Shown: positions 16,909 through 27,112, counted from the first letter of the stretch. The stretch: 64,000 bases of DNA from an uncultured Collinsella sp. (GCA_900551015.1 URUI01000002.1:1-64000); one strand, 5' to 3'. Translations and numbers: made by a program. The notes: generated from the sequence alone by a model not told the origin.

Positions 16909-16942
16909 ACGGAGGGCGCCCTTGAAACAGGGCGCCCTCCGT
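16909..16942. terminator. GC-rich hairpin after crr
   Basis: A 13-bp perfect stem ACGGAGGGCGCCC/GGGCGCCCTCCGT with an eight-base loop lies about 40 bases after the crr stop. No T-run follows on either strand, so it is either a weak terminator or a transcript-end stabiliser. Confidence 0.5.
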
Positions 16943-17051
16943 GGCAAGATGGGATTTGTCCGAAGCTAAACAGCTTTGGGTCACCGTGGACGGGCAGGGG
17001 CCTCGACGCGGGTAGACACGAGACGCATACATTACGCGACCTCGCCCTGGT

Positions 17052-17074
17052 GGCCGCACACGTTGGTTGCGGCC
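17052..17074 (+). promoter_or_regulatory. Hairpin in the nagB leader
   Basis: GGCCGCA/TGCGGCC with a nine-base loop lies about 65 bases before the nagB ATG in a GC-rich 200-base leader. No known riboswitch consensus is recognised. Confidence 0.35.
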
Positions 17075-17140
17075 GACGCGGGCCGCGGGCAAGTGCTTGT
17101 AAGGGGAGCCTTGCCTCTCTTGTACGAGAAAGGACGCGTA

Positions 17141-17869
17141 ATGAAGATCATTAAAGCTAAAGACTACGAGGATATGAGCCGCAAGGCCGCCAATATCATC
17201 TCGGCCCAGGTTATTCTCAAGCCCGATTGCGTGCTGGGTCTTGCCACCGGCTCCACTCCGATTGGCGCCTACAAGCAGCTCGCCGCTTGGTACAAGAAGG
17301 GTGACGTCGACTTTGCCGAGGTCAGCACCTACAACCTCGACGAGTATCGTGGCCTTTCGCACGACGATCCCCAGAGCTACCACTACTTTATGCGTGAGAA
17401 CTTCTTCGATCACATTAACATCGACCTGAACAACACGCATGTGCCCGATGGCTCCAATCCCGACGCTGCCGCTGCCTGCTCCGAGTATGACAAGATCGTC
17501 GCTGCTGCCGGTTACCCTGATCTGCAGCTGCTCGGCATCGGTAACAACGGTCACATTGGCTTCAACGAGCCCGATGATCACTTCTCCAAGGGTACGCACT
17601 GTGTCGACCTTACCGAGAGCACTATTCAGGCCAACAGCCGCCTGTTTGACAGCATCGACGACGTGCCTCGTCAGGCCTACACCATGGGCACTCAGACCAT
17701 CATGTATGCCCGCATGATCCTGGTTGTCGCCAATGGCGAGGCCAAGGCCCAAGCCGTGCATGACATGTGCTTTGGTCCGGTTACCCCCGAGTGCCCTGCC
17801 TCGATCCTGCAGCTGCACACCAACTGCGTTGTCGTTGCCGACGAGGCCGCCCTTTCGCTCTGCGAGTAG
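17141..17869 (+). CDS. nagB: Glucosamine-6-phosphate deaminase
   Basis: NagB converts glucosamine-6-phosphate to fructose-6-phosphate and ammonia. It is 242 residues, the short form typical of Gram-positives. Motifs: VLGLATGSTPIGAYKQL (phosphate loop), YNLDEYRGL (catalytic Asp), LLGIGNNGHIGFNEP (catalytic Asn/His). The start is the ATG at 17141 after AAAGGA; the frame runs open upstream but shows no homology. It works opposite to GlmS/GlmM flux, whose gene glmM is 0.8 kb upstream. Confidence 0.96.
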   Translation: MKIIKAKDYEDMSRKAANIISAQVILKPDCVLGLATGSTPIGAYKQLAAWYKKGDVDFAEVSTYNLDEYRGLSHDDPQSYHYFMRENFFDHINIDLNNTHVPDGSNPDAAAACSEYDKIVAAAGYPDLQLLGIGNNGHIGFNEPDDHFSKGTHCVDLTESTIQANSRLFDSIDDVPRQAYTMGTQTIMYARMILVVANGEAKAQAVHDMCFGPVTPECPASILQLHTNCVVVADEAALSLCE

Positions 17870-17901
17870 CGAAAGCCTATCACCTCGACATAGCTTTGCC
17901 G

Positions 17902-17930
17902 AAGGCCTCCGCTTTGCGGGGGCCTTTTTT
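17902..17930 (+). terminator. nagB terminator
   Basis: An 11-bp stem AAGGCCTCCGC/GCGGGGGCCTT with a three-base loop and T6 tail. Confidence 0.9.
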
Positions 17931-18313
17931 CTGAGTGCACGCCGTGTGCTTGACGAAAACCTTGCCGCGAACTTGACGGGTGCGTCTGGTGCAGCATGAT
18001 TCATTCCATAACAGATACTATGCATAAATGCTATGAAAAGGTCGCAGACGGTAGCTGGCGCTAGGTGAGTTGCGCAACACAATTGAACAGCGCTCATTTA
18101 AGGTAAACTGCCAAAGGATGGGACAAGCTGGCAAGCGCATTGACCTGCGCAAAGACTGATTGGTTGGGGGATAAGTTTCAATCGGACCACGCTGAACAAA
18201 AACTTGCCATTTGCGTACCAGCAAACATCCTAAACCGTAGCATCGCTCTATTCATCTAGCGATACATATGGTCTAGCGTTACGGTGTCCATGTGGTCGAG
18301 TTGAGGAGCGGGC
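17931..18313. other. Intergenic gap before the BTAD regulator
   Basis: 383 bases with lower GC than the flanks. No ORF with a ribosome site is seen. A short imperfect repeat (GCATCGCT and its complement AGCGATAC, 18240-18269) lies just before the regulator and could be part of its promoter; nothing else stands out. Confidence 0.4.
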
Positions 18314-21313
18314 ATGGTTAACGATTTGGGCAATACGGACGACCTCGAGCTTATGCCGCTGGGCAGTAGCTATATGGTGCGGCGCGATCGCTTGATGAAC
18401 GAACTTATCGCCAAGGGCCGAAAGGCCGGCATCGTAGTCCTCTACGCGCCTGATGGCTTTGGGAAAACCTCGGTGCTGCTGCAGTATGCCCAAGAGGTTA
18501 AAAGCGATCCGACGCGAGGTCCTGTGCGGATCATCGAGGCAGACCGCGCCATTGGGCGCGAGGTGTTTATGCAGCTCGAGGTCGTTACCGAAGAGCTTAA
18601 GGACAAGCCGCACTCCCTGATTGCAATCGATAACGTGCCTAACCTCAGCCAGAGCGAGACCGAGGAGCTGATCGACCGAATCCGAACCCTGCGTGCTATG
18701 GGGGTTGGGGTCTTTATGAGCTGCCGTCCTTCGAATCGCCAGCTGATTCACGGACTGGGCGATTCGATTAAAGTCAACGCGCAGATGCTCAAGGTGCATG
18801 CCTATGAGTATTCGGCGTGGGCATCGGCGTTTTCGATCAGCACGTCGCTCGACTTCTATCAGCTTACGCAGGGCGTGCCCGAGCTCGTCTCGGCTATGCA
18901 GTCGGGACTATACGGGCAGGGAGACGTTGCCCAGATGCTCGAAAACGAGATCGTCAATATCTACGGTGCGGCACTTGTTGATCTGGCGTCGCTCGAGAAC
19001 AACGCCCTGTTTAGTGTGGCATGCTTGATGGTCTTAATGGGTGAGGGCAATATTTCGGAGCTCGAGGCTTGCGGTGTTAGGCTTTCGGCGATTGACCAGT
19101 CCTATCTTGTCCGCGATTATCCCATTTTTGGCGTTGATCCGGCAGACCGGCGCTTTACCTGCTTGGGTACCGAGGACAACGCACGCCTGCGATTGCGCAA
19201 GCTGGTCGCCGAAATTCGCCCCGAACTCGTTGTGCGGGCGGCGCGTATATTGATTAAAGCGGGGCGCTGCGATACCGCGATGGACCTCGCCGACGCATTT
19301 TTGGACCGCAGTGCGGTGTTGGAGCTTGCCGGGCAGTATGGGGTCGATCTGGCCCTGACGGGGCATGGAGGGGATGTCTGCCGCGCGGCGCTGGGAAAGA
19401 CCGAGGCAGATGACCGGGCCTCGGAGCCGACGCCTGACGAGGCGCTCGGCATCTATCTGGCGGCGGTGAGCGTCTCCAATACAAAGCTTGCGCGGTATAT
19501 GGCCTCAATTATCGAGCGTGCGGGCGAACAAGCGATTTCCGAGCTCAATCCCGTGTCGTGGAAGGTGGCGCACGCGTTTACGGCCGCCTGTTATGGAGAT
19601 AGTGGTCTGGGGCTTCCGGCAAGCCATACGGCGTTGGAAAGCGAGGCGTCTTGTGCCGCACTCGACATGCTGTCCGCACATGTCGAGATAAAGCATGGAC
19701 TGACCGAGCGGGCGAAGGGTGGCGAGATCCTCGCGGGGCTCAAAACGGATAAAGCCTACGATTGTGAGCTCGATATCGCGGGGACGTTTGTGCGCGCGGA
19801 CCGCATGTTGACGGAGCTATTTGATGGGTCGTATGCGGGGACTGACGAGCGTGATGACGAGATGGCTCTGACGCTCGAGGCACTCGAAGCGCGTGGAATC
19901 CGAGCGCTCGCCATCTGGGTGCGCATGGTGTTATCGGCGCGGCGCCTGTTTGCCGGCATGCCGGTGACCGACGAGCAGGCATTCAATGAGCTCGACCGTT
20001 TTGCCGTGCGTGTGCGTGACAATCAAGTCCAGTTGTTTGGCTTGATACTAGAAGGCTGGCAGTCGTTGGCTGAGGGGCGTCCGGTCAATGCCAAATTCCG
20101 TGCGGTGCAGGTGCTTAGGCTTGCCGAGGAATCGATTGGATACATACGCGACAACGCGCTGCTGCTAGAGCGCGCGGCGTACTTACGCAATACATCGATG
20201 GTATCGGTGCGCGAAGAGGCAGAGCTGCTCGATTTGAGTCGGACGCAGGTCGGTGGTGCCGAGGCTTGGATGGTGGCGCTGCATTTGGCCTCCGCGGGCC
20301 GCGATAGCGACCTTGCAGCCTGGATGTCCATGAACCGCCCGGGGATTATGGATCCGTCGTATCGGCTGTTTGCGCGTCTTGCGATGCATTGTCTGGGTGA
20401 GCCGGCTGCTAGAATTCGAAAGAAGCTCCCGGTGCGCGAGCTGTCGCGGTATTCGCTGCGTGACGACTTTGAGGGCGAAGGCGAGCGTCTGTTCCAGGCC
20501 GGCGATGCCGAGGGTGTTGATGTGATTGGCCATATCGAGATCCGCATGTTTGGGGCGTTTCGCGCCGAGCGCGACGGGTTTCCCATCACGGATAAGATGT
20601 GGCGCCGCAAGAAAGCGGCGACGCTTGCCGAGCGACTTGCGCTGGGCATGGATACACTGGTCGACCGCGAGACGCTGGCTATGGAGCTGTGGCCCCATGC
20701 CGAGTTCAATAGCGCTCGTAACAATCTGTACTCGACGATATCGCGCCTGCGTTCGGCCTTGGGGCCGACACCGGACGGCAAGTCGTGTGTGCTGATCCAA
20801 AACGAGTGCATTGGGCTTAACGGCGATTACGTCAAGACTGACGTGCGGTTGTTTGATCAGATAAGCCGCGAAGTTTTGGGAAATCGCACGGGTGCGCGCG
20901 GACCCCATCTGGTCGAGCTGTGCCTTAAGATCGAGCAGCTCTACGCCGGCCCGTTGTATGTTCCCAATGGCTGTAATCCAACCTACTTTTTGCGTATGCG
21001 GCGCATTATGGAATCGAAGTATATCGACTGCATGATTCGGGGCGCGAATGCCGCCCTAGAAGAAAACGACCTGCAGTCGGCGGTATGGCTGGTGGAGTCG
21101 GGGCTGCGGCAAGAGACGGCGCGCGAGGACATGGTGCGTTGCGCTATGCGCGTCTACGGTGCGGCGGGGAGACGACGCGATATCGTCGAGCTGTACAGTG
21201 GACATATGCATCACCTGAGGGAGCAGGTCAATGGCGTGCCCGAGCCCGAGACGCGGCGTCTGTACGAGCGCTTGGTAGAGGGCAGGCTTAACCGCGTGCT
21301 CGTCGAGCGATAA
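18314..21313 (+). CDS. Large ATPase regulator with C-terminal winged helix and BTAD domain
   Basis: A 999-residue putative transcription factor. Residues ~40-60 form a P-loop (YAPDGFGKTSV) of a STAND-like NTPase, with LIAIDNVPNLS as the likely Walker B. The middle ~450 residues are helical repeats. From ~736 a winged helix begins with IEIRMFGAFRAERDGFPI and continues to SARNNLYSTISRLRSALG. From ~840 comes a BTAD-type helical domain, as in SARP activators. Inverting the usual SARP order, the DNA-binding part is C-terminal, like MalT/LuxR-type STAND regulators. It is monocistronic behind GAGGAG. No target is evident; nearest neighbours are housekeeping genes. Confidence 0.82.
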   Translation: MVNDLGNTDDLELMPLGSSYMVRRDRLMNELIAKGRKAGIVVLYAPDGFGKTSVLLQYAQEVKSDPTRGPVRIIEADRAIGREVFMQLEVVTEELKDKPHSLIAIDNVPNLSQSETEELIDRIRTLRAMGVGVFMSCRPSNRQLIHGLGDSIKVNAQMLKVHAYEYSAWASAFSISTSLDFYQLTQGVPELVSAMQSGLYGQGDVAQMLENEIVNIYGAALVDLASLENNALFSVACLMVLMGEGNISELEACGVRLSAIDQSYLVRDYPIFGVDPADRRFTCLGTEDNARLRLRKLVAEIRPELVVRAARILIKAGRCDTAMDLADAFLDRSAVLELAGQYGVDLALTGHGGDVCRAALGKTEADDRASEPTPDEALGIYLAAVSVSNTKLARYMASIIERAGEQAISELNPVSWKVAHAFTAACYGDSGLGLPASHTALESEASCAALDMLSAHVEIKHGLTERAKGGEILAGLKTDKAYDCELDIAGTFVRADRMLTELFDGSYAGTDERDDEMALTLEALEARGIRALAIWVRMVLSARRLFAGMPVTDEQAFNELDRFAVRVRDNQVQLFGLILEGWQSLAEGRPVNAKFRAVQVLRLAEESIGYIRDNALLLERAAYLRNTSMVSVREEAELLDLSRTQVGGAEAWMVALHLASAGRDSDLAAWMSMNRPGIMDPSYRLFARLAMHCLGEPAARIRKKLPVRELSRYSLRDDFEGEGERLFQAGDAEGVDVIGHIEIRMFGAFRAERDGFPITDKMWRRKKAATLAERLALGMDTLVDRETLAMELWPHAEFNSARNNLYSTISRLRSALGPTPDGKSCVLIQNECIGLNGDYVKTDVRLFDQISREVLGNRTGARGPHLVELCLKIEQLYAGPLYVPNGCNPTYFLRMRRIMESKYIDCMIRGANAALEENDLQSAVWLVESGLRQETAREDMVRCAMRVYGAAGRRRDIVELYSGHMHHLREQVNGVPEPETRRLYERLVEGRLNRVLVER

Positions 21314-21382
21314 AAAATGAGCGCCCGAAGTACTTGGGCACCCGTAAGCTTGCTATGTGTTGGCTCGCCTGATCATTGGCTC

Positions 21383-21682
21383 TTAGACGAGCTTAATCTT
21401 CTCGATGTCCTTGCGCGAGGACTCGCGATACAGCGAGAACTTGCGGCCGATGACCTGGACGACCTCGGCGTGGCAGCGATCGGCGAGATCTTCGGCGGCC
21501 TCGCGGGCAGAAAGGCTGGAACCATCGAGTACGGAGCACTTAACGAGCTCGTGCTTCTCCAGGTAGGCGACCGTCTGCTCGACGGTGCCCTCGTTGATGT
21601 CGGACTTGCCGATGATGATGGCGGGGTTGAGGTGATGGGCCATGCTGCGAAGCTGCTTGACCTGGGCTCCTGTCAGTGCCAT
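21383..21682 (-). CDS. yhbY: YhbY-family RNA-binding protein (CRM domain)
   Basis: A 99-residue single CRS1-YhbY (CRM) domain protein associated with ribosome assembly on the large-subunit precursor. It has the signature ALTGAQVKQLRSMAHHLNP, the GxxG-like loop IIGKSD and a C-terminal VIGRKFSLYR. Length and order match the family. It is transcribed convergently with the large regulator. Confidence 0.93.
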   Translation of the reverse strand: MALTGAQVKQLRSMAHHLNPAIIIGKSDINEGTVEQTVAYLEKHELVKCSVLDGSSLSAREAAEDLADRCHAEVVQVIGRKFSLYRESSRKDIEKIKLV

Positions 21683-21864
21683 GGGTTCTCGCTTTCTATG
21701 TTATGGGGCGCCCCGCGATGGGGCCTTAATCTACGTGAGCTGTCCCACGATAGCGCAGGAACGGCGCGGTGTGGGGCGTGTTTGCCCAGTTCAAAAAGAA
21801 TGCGGATGCCGAGCGGGAGAACGGCGCGGGTTACAGGCGGACGTGTACGACGGCCGAAAGCGGT

Positions 21865-22752
21865 CTATGGACGGCTCGAAGAGACCGGCTCCCATGCAAT
21901 AAACGCCCAACGGACCTTGCGGATATGGTCGAGCATATAGCGTCCCTGCGGCACTCCTTTGGACCCCGGCTCGCCAGCACGGGGATTCTCAATCATATGC
22001 TGAGCGACGTAGTCGCGCAGACGGTCGATCTTATCCTCGTTACCGTGCTCGAGCATGCGGGAGAAGTCCGCCACGCCCGCCTCAAGGCTATCGAAAGTAT
22101 CGCGACGGGGCGATTCGAAGTATGTAACCTGCGGCAGCGCCCCCATCTGAATGAGGATATTAAAGGCATACACAAAGCCATTACTGCAGGTAACCGAGGC
22201 ACCGATGGCGTTCATCAGGTGCAGGTCATAGCGCGGGCTGGAGTTGGCGACCATCGTGACAGCACAACGCCGACGAGCCGTTCGATCAAGCTTGGCAAGC
22301 GCGCCTTTTAGGTTGGTCGTGGTGACAGAACGACTGGCAAAGGCAACATCTACCGCTTTCGCGACCGGTCCAACCAAATCCCAGTCATCATCCCAAGCAA
22401 GTTCAAGCGGTGTAATGCGATCCTCGAGTCCATAGTACTCAATGCCAGCATCAAGCGTGCCCAACATAGCAGGGGAAAAGTCAGCAGCAATCATAGGATG
22501 CCCAGCCTGAGCAAGCGGAATGGCAATCGACCCAGCCCCACACCCCATATCAAGCACCGACTCGCCAGGCTTTAACGCCAACAGCTTTATAAAATCCCGG
22601 GCATACGGAGCAGTCTCAAGCGGCCGAAAATGCCGAGCCCGCTTATCCCACTCAAAAGAATCATCAGCCCGCCGCCGACCAGCCTGCAGGCGCATCCATT
22701 CGCCATTCCAATCAGCAGAAAGAAGCTCAGAGCGAATCAAATCATCAGCCAC
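21865..22752 (-). CDS. Class I SAM-dependent methyltransferase
   Basis: A 295-residue Rossmann methyltransferase. Motif I is SVLDMGCGAGSIAIPLA, motif II is MIAADFSPAML. The N-terminal ~40 residues (WNGEWMRLQAGRR) are specific to a subgroup often linked to corrinoid or iron genes, but the substrate is not known. The frame starts at GTG (22752) behind GAGGGGGATGG. A terminator separates it from the PFL-family gene upstream, so it has its own promoter. Confidence 0.85.
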   Translation of the reverse strand: MADDLIRSELLSADWNGEWMRLQAGRRRADDSFEWDKRARHFRPLETAPYARDFIKLLALKPGESVLDMGCGAGSIAIPLAQAGHPMIAADFSPAMLGTLDAGIEYYGLEDRITPLELAWDDDWDLVGPVAKAVDVAFASRSVTTTNLKGALAKLDRTARRRCAVTMVANSSPRYDLHLMNAIGASVTCSNGFVYAFNILIQMGALPQVTYFESPRRDTFDSLEAGVADFSRMLEHGNEDKIDRLRDYVAQHMIENPRAGEPGSKGVPQGRYMLDHIRKVRWAFIAWEPVSSSRP

Positions 22753-22771
22753 GGGCCATCCCCCTCACAAC

Positions 22772-22803
22772 AAAAAAGCGACTCCTCCCAAAAGAAGAGC
22801 CGC
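22772..22803 (-). terminator. Terminator downstream of the PFL gene and structured element
   Basis: Minus strand: GCGGCTCTTC ... GAGGAGTCGC with a short loop, followed by TTTTTTG. It ends the transcript of the PFL-family gene after the structured element. Confidence 0.75.
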
Positions 22804-22918
22804 AACCAGCATATATCAGAAAGAACCGATCCAACGCCAAACCGCCGTATCAACCATGTGGTGCAGGAGCGAAGCAACTGCAACATGGGACAGAACTCAG
22901 CCAAGGTTGAGATGTGCG

Positions 22919-23052
22919 GGAACCCCGGGAAGGGCAAATATATAAGGTCGATCGCGAGTTCCGCACGAGCCGGAGAGCACTTAATGTGCTCTCCGTGCGA
23001 GTCAGGACTGTCCGAGCAGGCGACCTTATATATTTGCCCTTTCCGGGGTTCC
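22919..23052 (-). repeat. Large structured 3'UTR element, copy 2
   Basis: Read on the minus strand, 32-base arms (23021-23052 and 22919-22950) are complementary except for one G-T pair and enclose a 70-base core. The core has the same 5' box TCGGACAGTCCTGACTC and 3' box TCGTGCGGAACTC as copy 1 (2692-2827). Between them is the hairpin GGAGAGCAC-ATTAA-GTGCTCTCC, which differs from copy 1 yet is perfectly paired. It lies 18 bases after the PFL-family stop and before that gene's terminator, the same orientation relative to its gene as copy 1. Confidence 0.85.
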
Positions 23053-23070
23053 TCGCCTCGTATCCCTGGG

Positions 23071-24435
23071 CTAGTTCTTGAGCGAGTTCAGCGGTGCCGG
23101 GAAGCGTCCACCACGGTGGGCAAGCACGGTGCCGGCGTTGGGGTTCACCGGCATGATGGGCGCACGGCCGAACAGGCCGCCGTACTCGACGCAGTCGCCC
23201 ACGCCCTTGCCGATGGCGGGAATCACGCGGACGGCCGTGGTCTTGTTGTTGATGACGCCGATGGCCATCTCGTCGGCGATGATGCCGGCGATGGTCTCGA
23301 CCGGGGTGTCGCCGGGGATGGCGATCATGTCCAGGCCGACGGAGCACACGCAGGTCATGGCCTCGAGCTTCTCGAGCGAAAGCGCACCGGCTTCGACGGC
23401 GGCGATCATGCCGGCGTCCTCGGACACGGGGATGAAAGCGCCGGAGAGACCGCCCACGCTGGAGCTGGCCATGACGCCGCCCTTCTTGACGGCATCATTG
23501 AGCATGGCGAGCGCGCAGGTCGTGCCCGGGCCACCGCAGGTGCCCACGCCGATGATCTCGAGGATGCGGGCAACGGAGTCGCCGATGGCAGGCGTGGGGG
23601 CCAGCGACAGGTCGACGATGCCCTTCTCGACACCCAGGCGATGGGCGGCCTCGCGGCTCATGAGCTCGCCGGCGCGGGTGATCTTAAAGGCGGTCTGCTT
23701 AATCTTCTCGGCGACTTCCATCATCGATGCGGAATCGGGCAGCTTCTCCAGGGCTGCGGCCATAACGCCGGGGCCCGAGACGCCTACGTTGATGACGGCG
23801 TCGGCCTCGCCACCGCCGTGGACGGCGCCCGCCATAAACGGGGAGTCCTCGACCATGTTGGCAAAGCAGACAAACTTGGAAGCGCCGACGGAATCCTGGT
23901 CGGCCGTGAGTTTAGCGGCATCGATGATGGTCTGGGCGGCCATGAGCACGGCGTCCATGTTGATGCCGGCACGCAGGCTGGCGACGTTGACGCTGGAGCA
24001 GACGCGGCTGGTGGTGGCAAGCGCCTGGGGGATGGACTGGATGACGCGGCGGTCGGTGTTGCCGATGCCCTTCTGGACGAGTGCGGAGAAGCCACCCAGG
24101 TAATCGATGCCGAGGGTCTCGGCCGCGCGGTCGAGGGCATGCGCGATGGGGGTGAGGTCCTCATCCTTGCAGCACGCGGCGATCTGTGCCACCGGGGTGA
24201 CGGAAACGCGCTTGTTGACGATGGGGATACCGTACTCGCGCTCGAGGTTCTCGGCGGTCTCGACCAGGTGCTCAGCCGTGTGCGTCACGTGGTCGTAGAT
24301 CTTCGTGCACATGCGGTCGAGGTTTTCGTCGCCGCAACCCATGAGCGAAACACCCATGGTGATGGTCCTGATGTCGAGGTTCTGCTCCTCAACCATGCCG
24401 CGGGTTTCCGCGATTTCTGCGGGCGTGATCGCCAT
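23071..24435 (-). CDS. PFL family protein (UPF0210)
   Basis: A 454-residue protein of the UPF0210 family, annotated as PFL family from structural relation to pyruvate formate-lyase. No reaction is established. Recognised by [16 protein letters not shown] near the N-terminus, [13 protein letters not shown], and the C-terminal [16 protein letters not shown]. The start is the ATG at 24435 after AGGAG; a longer frame to 24492 has no ribosome site. In many Gram-positives a small ACT-domain gene precedes it; none is present here. The 3' end carries the structured element. Confidence 0.88.
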   Translation of the reverse strand: MAITPAEIAETRGMVEEQNLDIRTITMGVSLMGCGDENLDRMCTKIYDHVTHTAEHLVETAENLEREYGIPIVNKRVSVTPVAQIAACCKDEDLTPIAHALDRAAETLGIDYLGGFSALVQKGIGNTDRRVIQSIPQALATTSRVCSSVNVASLRAGINMDAVLMAAQTIIDAAKLTADQDSVGASKFVCFANMVEDSPFMAGAVHGGGEADAVINVGVSGPGVMAAALEKLPDSASMMEVAEKIKQTAFKITRAGELMSREAAHRLGVEKGIVDLSLAPTPAIGDSVARILEIIGVGTCGGPGTTCALAMLNDAVKKGGVMASSSVGGLSGAFIPVSEDAGMIAAVEAGALSLEKLEAMTCVCSVGLDMIAIPGDTPVETIAGIIADEMAIGVINNKTTAVRVIPAIGKGVGDCVEYGGLFGRAPIMPVNPNAGTVLAHRGGRFPAPLNSLKN

Positions 24436-24480
24436 CCTTGCGCTCCTATCTGCCAAAACGAGCATAGTCTTATCTATTCT

Positions 24481-24520
24481 AACGTGCCGCACGTGCCAAG
24501 TGGCGCATGCGGCACGTTTT
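24481..24520. terminator. Hairpin between metH and the PFL gene
   Basis: AACGTGCCGC/GCGGCACGTT, a 10-bp perfect stem around an inner GC-rich loop that itself can pair. It lies just downstream of the metH stop on the minus strand and probably ends the met operon; a TTTT tail is present only on the plus strand. Confidence 0.5.
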
Positions 24521-24543
24521 GGTACTCGGTTGTTTCCGTTGTG

Positions 24544-27102
24544 TTACTGCCCAAAGACCTCTTCGGCGATACGAGCGCTTTCGGCGGCGTCCTTGGCGTA
24601 GTAGTCCGCACCGATCTGCTTGGCGTATTCGGGGGTGAGTACGGCGCCGCCTACGATGATCTTGACGCCCGGCACCTCGGCATGAAGCAGCTTGATGGTC
24701 TCCTCCATGGCGACGACCGTGGTAGTCATAAGTGCCGAGAGACCGACGAGCTTGATGTCACGCTCCTGTACGGTCTTGAGCACCTCTTGCGGGTCGACGT
24801 CGCGGCCTAGGTCAAAGACGGTATAGCCGTAGTTATCGAGCAACATCTTGACGATGTTCTTACCGATGTCGTGGATGTCACCCTTGACGGTGGCCACGCA
24901 GATCTTGCCCTTGTCGGCAATCTCGCCGGCGGGCATCAGGCGCTTGATGGTGTCAAAACCCACGCGCGCGGCCTCGGCCGAGGCCATAAGCTGCGGCAAG
25001 AAGAACTTGCCCTGGTCAAAGAGGACGCCGACCTCGTCGAGGGCGGGGATAAAGTGGTTGTTGATGAGGTCCATGGCGTCGTGATCTGCCAGCAGACGCT
25101 CGGTCTCGGCCGCGATCTCGCCTTTGCGGCCCGAGACGACCATGCGACGAATCGGGTCGTCGTTGCCGTCAGGGGTGGTGGCGCTGGCAGCGGGCGCGGC
25201 GTCGGTCGATACTGCCTGAGCCGCTGCCGGGTTTGCAGCGATCTTGTACGGATCGGTCCAGCCGGCGTAGCGCTCGATGTATCCGGTCGAGCCCTCGTCC
25301 TCAACGCTCAAGACGCGATAGCTGTAGACGGTATCCATAAAGCGCTTAGAGCCCGGGTTCATGATGGGGGCGTCCAGGCCCGCGCCAAAAGCGGCAGCCA
25401 AAAAGACCGAGCCCAGCAGCGGGCGGGCAGGCAGGCCAAAGCTGATGTTCGATACGCCGAGCGCGCATTTGACGCCCAGACGCTCCTTGCACAGGGACAT
25501 GGCGCGCAGGATCTGCTCGGCCTGGCGCTGGTTGGTCGAGGCGGTCATGACCAGGCAGTCGATGAGGATGCGGTCCGGTCCGATGCCGTAACGGGCAGCC
25601 TCGGCCACGATGCGCTCGGCGATGGCGAAGCGAGCCTCGGCGGTATCGGGAATGCCGCCTTCGTCGAGTGTGAGGCCGACGACGTTGGTGCCGTAGTGGG
25701 CGACCAGCGGAAAGATCTCATCCATGATCTGCTGCTTGCCATTGACCGAGTTGATGATGGGCTTGCCGGCGTAGCGGCGCACGGCCGCCTCGACGGCTGC
25801 GGGGTCGGTGGAGTCAATCTGCAGCGGCAGCAAGGTGGAGCCCTGGAGCAGCTCGGTTGTCTGTTGGATGATCTTGACCTCGTCGATCTCGGGCAGGCCC
25901 ACATTGACGTCCAGGATATCGGCGCCCTGTTCCTGCTGGCTGATGCCCTGGCTCACGACGTAGTCCAGGTTGCCGTCACGCAGGGCCTGCTGCAGGCGCT
26001 TTTTGCCGGTGGGATTGATGCGCTCGCCGATGACGGCGATCTTGTGGCCGTCGCAGGGAAGGTCCACGACCGTCTGGGCGCTCGTGACCGACATGCTGGG
26101 CTTGCGGTGGCGTGGGCTGGGTGTGTGGTTGTCGATAAGCGTGCGCAGGGCCGCCATGTGCGCCGGCGTGGTTCCGCAGCAACCGCCCACGACGCTCACG
26201 CCGTCGGCGATCATGCCAGCGACGGCCTTGGCGTATTCGGGGGCCTGGATGTCGAAGACAGTGTTGCCGTCGTCGTCCACATGGGGGAGTCCTGCATTGG
26301 CCTGCACCATAACGGGCTTGTCGGTAACGGTGAGCATGCGTGCGGCAAGCCCACGGAGCTCGGCCGGGCCCTGGCTGCAGTTGATACCCAAAACGTCGGC
26401 GCCGATGGCGTCGAGCGTGATGGCGGCCACCTCGGGACTCGTACCCAGGAACGTGCGACCGTCTTCCTCAAAGGTCATGGTGGCAAAGACGGGCAGATCG
26501 GAGTTCTCGCGGCAGGCGAGGACGGCTGCCTTGATCTCGGCAAGATCGGTCATAGTCTCGATAATAAAGAGGTCGACGCCCGCAGCGACGCCGGCGCGCA
26601 CCTCCTCGGCAAAGAGGTCATAGGCCTCGTCGAAGCCGAGAGTACCCAAGGGGCGAAGTAGCGCGCCGATGGGGCCGATATCGCCGGCGACGTAGTGGGC
26701 ACCGGCCGCGCGGGCGCAGGCGACAGCGGCGGCATAGACATCTGCCACGGTGGCGGCGTCGTCGAGCTTGTGGGCGTTGGCGCCAAAGGTGTTGGCGGTG
26801 ATCACGTCGCAGCCGGCCTCGACGTACTGACGCTGAATATCGGTAATGACCTGGGGCTCCTCAAAGTTGAGCAGCTCGGGCAGGGCGCCGGCCTTCATGC
26901 CGGCCGCCTGCAGCATGGTACCCATGCCGCCGTCGAACAGCAGATGCCCCGTGCCTTCGATGGCGGCGCGCAGGCGATCGTCCTTAATGCGAAGGTCGTC
27001 GATCGTGCGCGTCTTGTATGCAGCGCCATTACGACGGGCAGCATCAACGGGCGCCGCTAGCGCGGCGCCGTCCAGATCGTGAGTGATAAGCGGAGTAAAC
27101 AT
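24544..27102 (-). CDS. metH: Cobalamin-dependent methionine synthase without reactivation domain
   Basis: An 852-residue MetH. The N-terminal homocysteine-binding module has the zinc cysteines in GINCSQGP and GGCCGTTP. The pterin-binding module starts IAVIGERINPTGKK. The B12 cap and B12 domain hold the axial-ligand motif DIHDIGK (His ~744). It ends at EEVFGQ after the B12 domain, so the ~350-residue SAM-binding reactivation module of E. coli MetH (1227 residues) is missing; a stand-alone version is encoded immediately upstream. The chosen ATG at 27102 follows TAGGAG. A Pro/Ala-rich ~50-residue linker (around PAAAQAVSTDAAPAASATT) joins the pterin and B12 parts. Confidence 0.95.
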   Translation of the reverse strand: MFTPLITHDLDGAALAAPVDAARRNGAAYKTRTIDDLRIKDDRLRAAIEGTGHLLFDGGMGTMLQAAGMKAGALPELLNFEEPQVITDIQRQYVEAGCDVITANTFGANAHKLDDAATVADVYAAAVACARAAGAHYVAGDIGPIGALLRPLGTLGFDEAYDLFAEEVRAGVAAGVDLFIIETMTDLAEIKAAVLACRENSDLPVFATMTFEEDGRTFLGTSPEVAAITLDAIGADVLGINCSQGPAELRGLAARMLTVTDKPVMVQANAGLPHVDDDGNTVFDIQAPEYAKAVAGMIADGVSVVGGCCGTTPAHMAALRTLIDNHTPSPRHRKPSMSVTSAQTVVDLPCDGHKIAVIGERINPTGKKRLQQALRDGNLDYVVSQGISQQEQGADILDVNVGLPEIDEVKIIQQTTELLQGSTLLPLQIDSTDPAAVEAAVRRYAGKPIINSVNGKQQIMDEIFPLVAHYGTNVVGLTLDEGGIPDTAEARFAIAERIVAEAARYGIGPDRILIDCLVMTASTNQRQAEQILRAMSLCKERLGVKCALGVSNISFGLPARPLLGSVFLAAAFGAGLDAPIMNPGSKRFMDTVYSYRVLSVEDEGSTGYIERYAGWTDPYKIAANPAAAQAVSTDAAPAASATTPDGNDDPIRRMVVSGRKGEIAAETERLLADHDAMDLINNHFIPALDEVGVLFDQGKFFLPQLMASAEAARVGFDTIKRLMPAGEIADKGKICVATVKGDIHDIGKNIVKMLLDNYGYTVFDLGRDVDPQEVLKTVQERDIKLVGLSALMTTTVVAMEETIKLLHAEVPGVKIIVGGAVLTPEYAKQIGADYYAKDAAESARIAEEVFGQ

Positions 27103-27112
27103 CAATGAGCTC

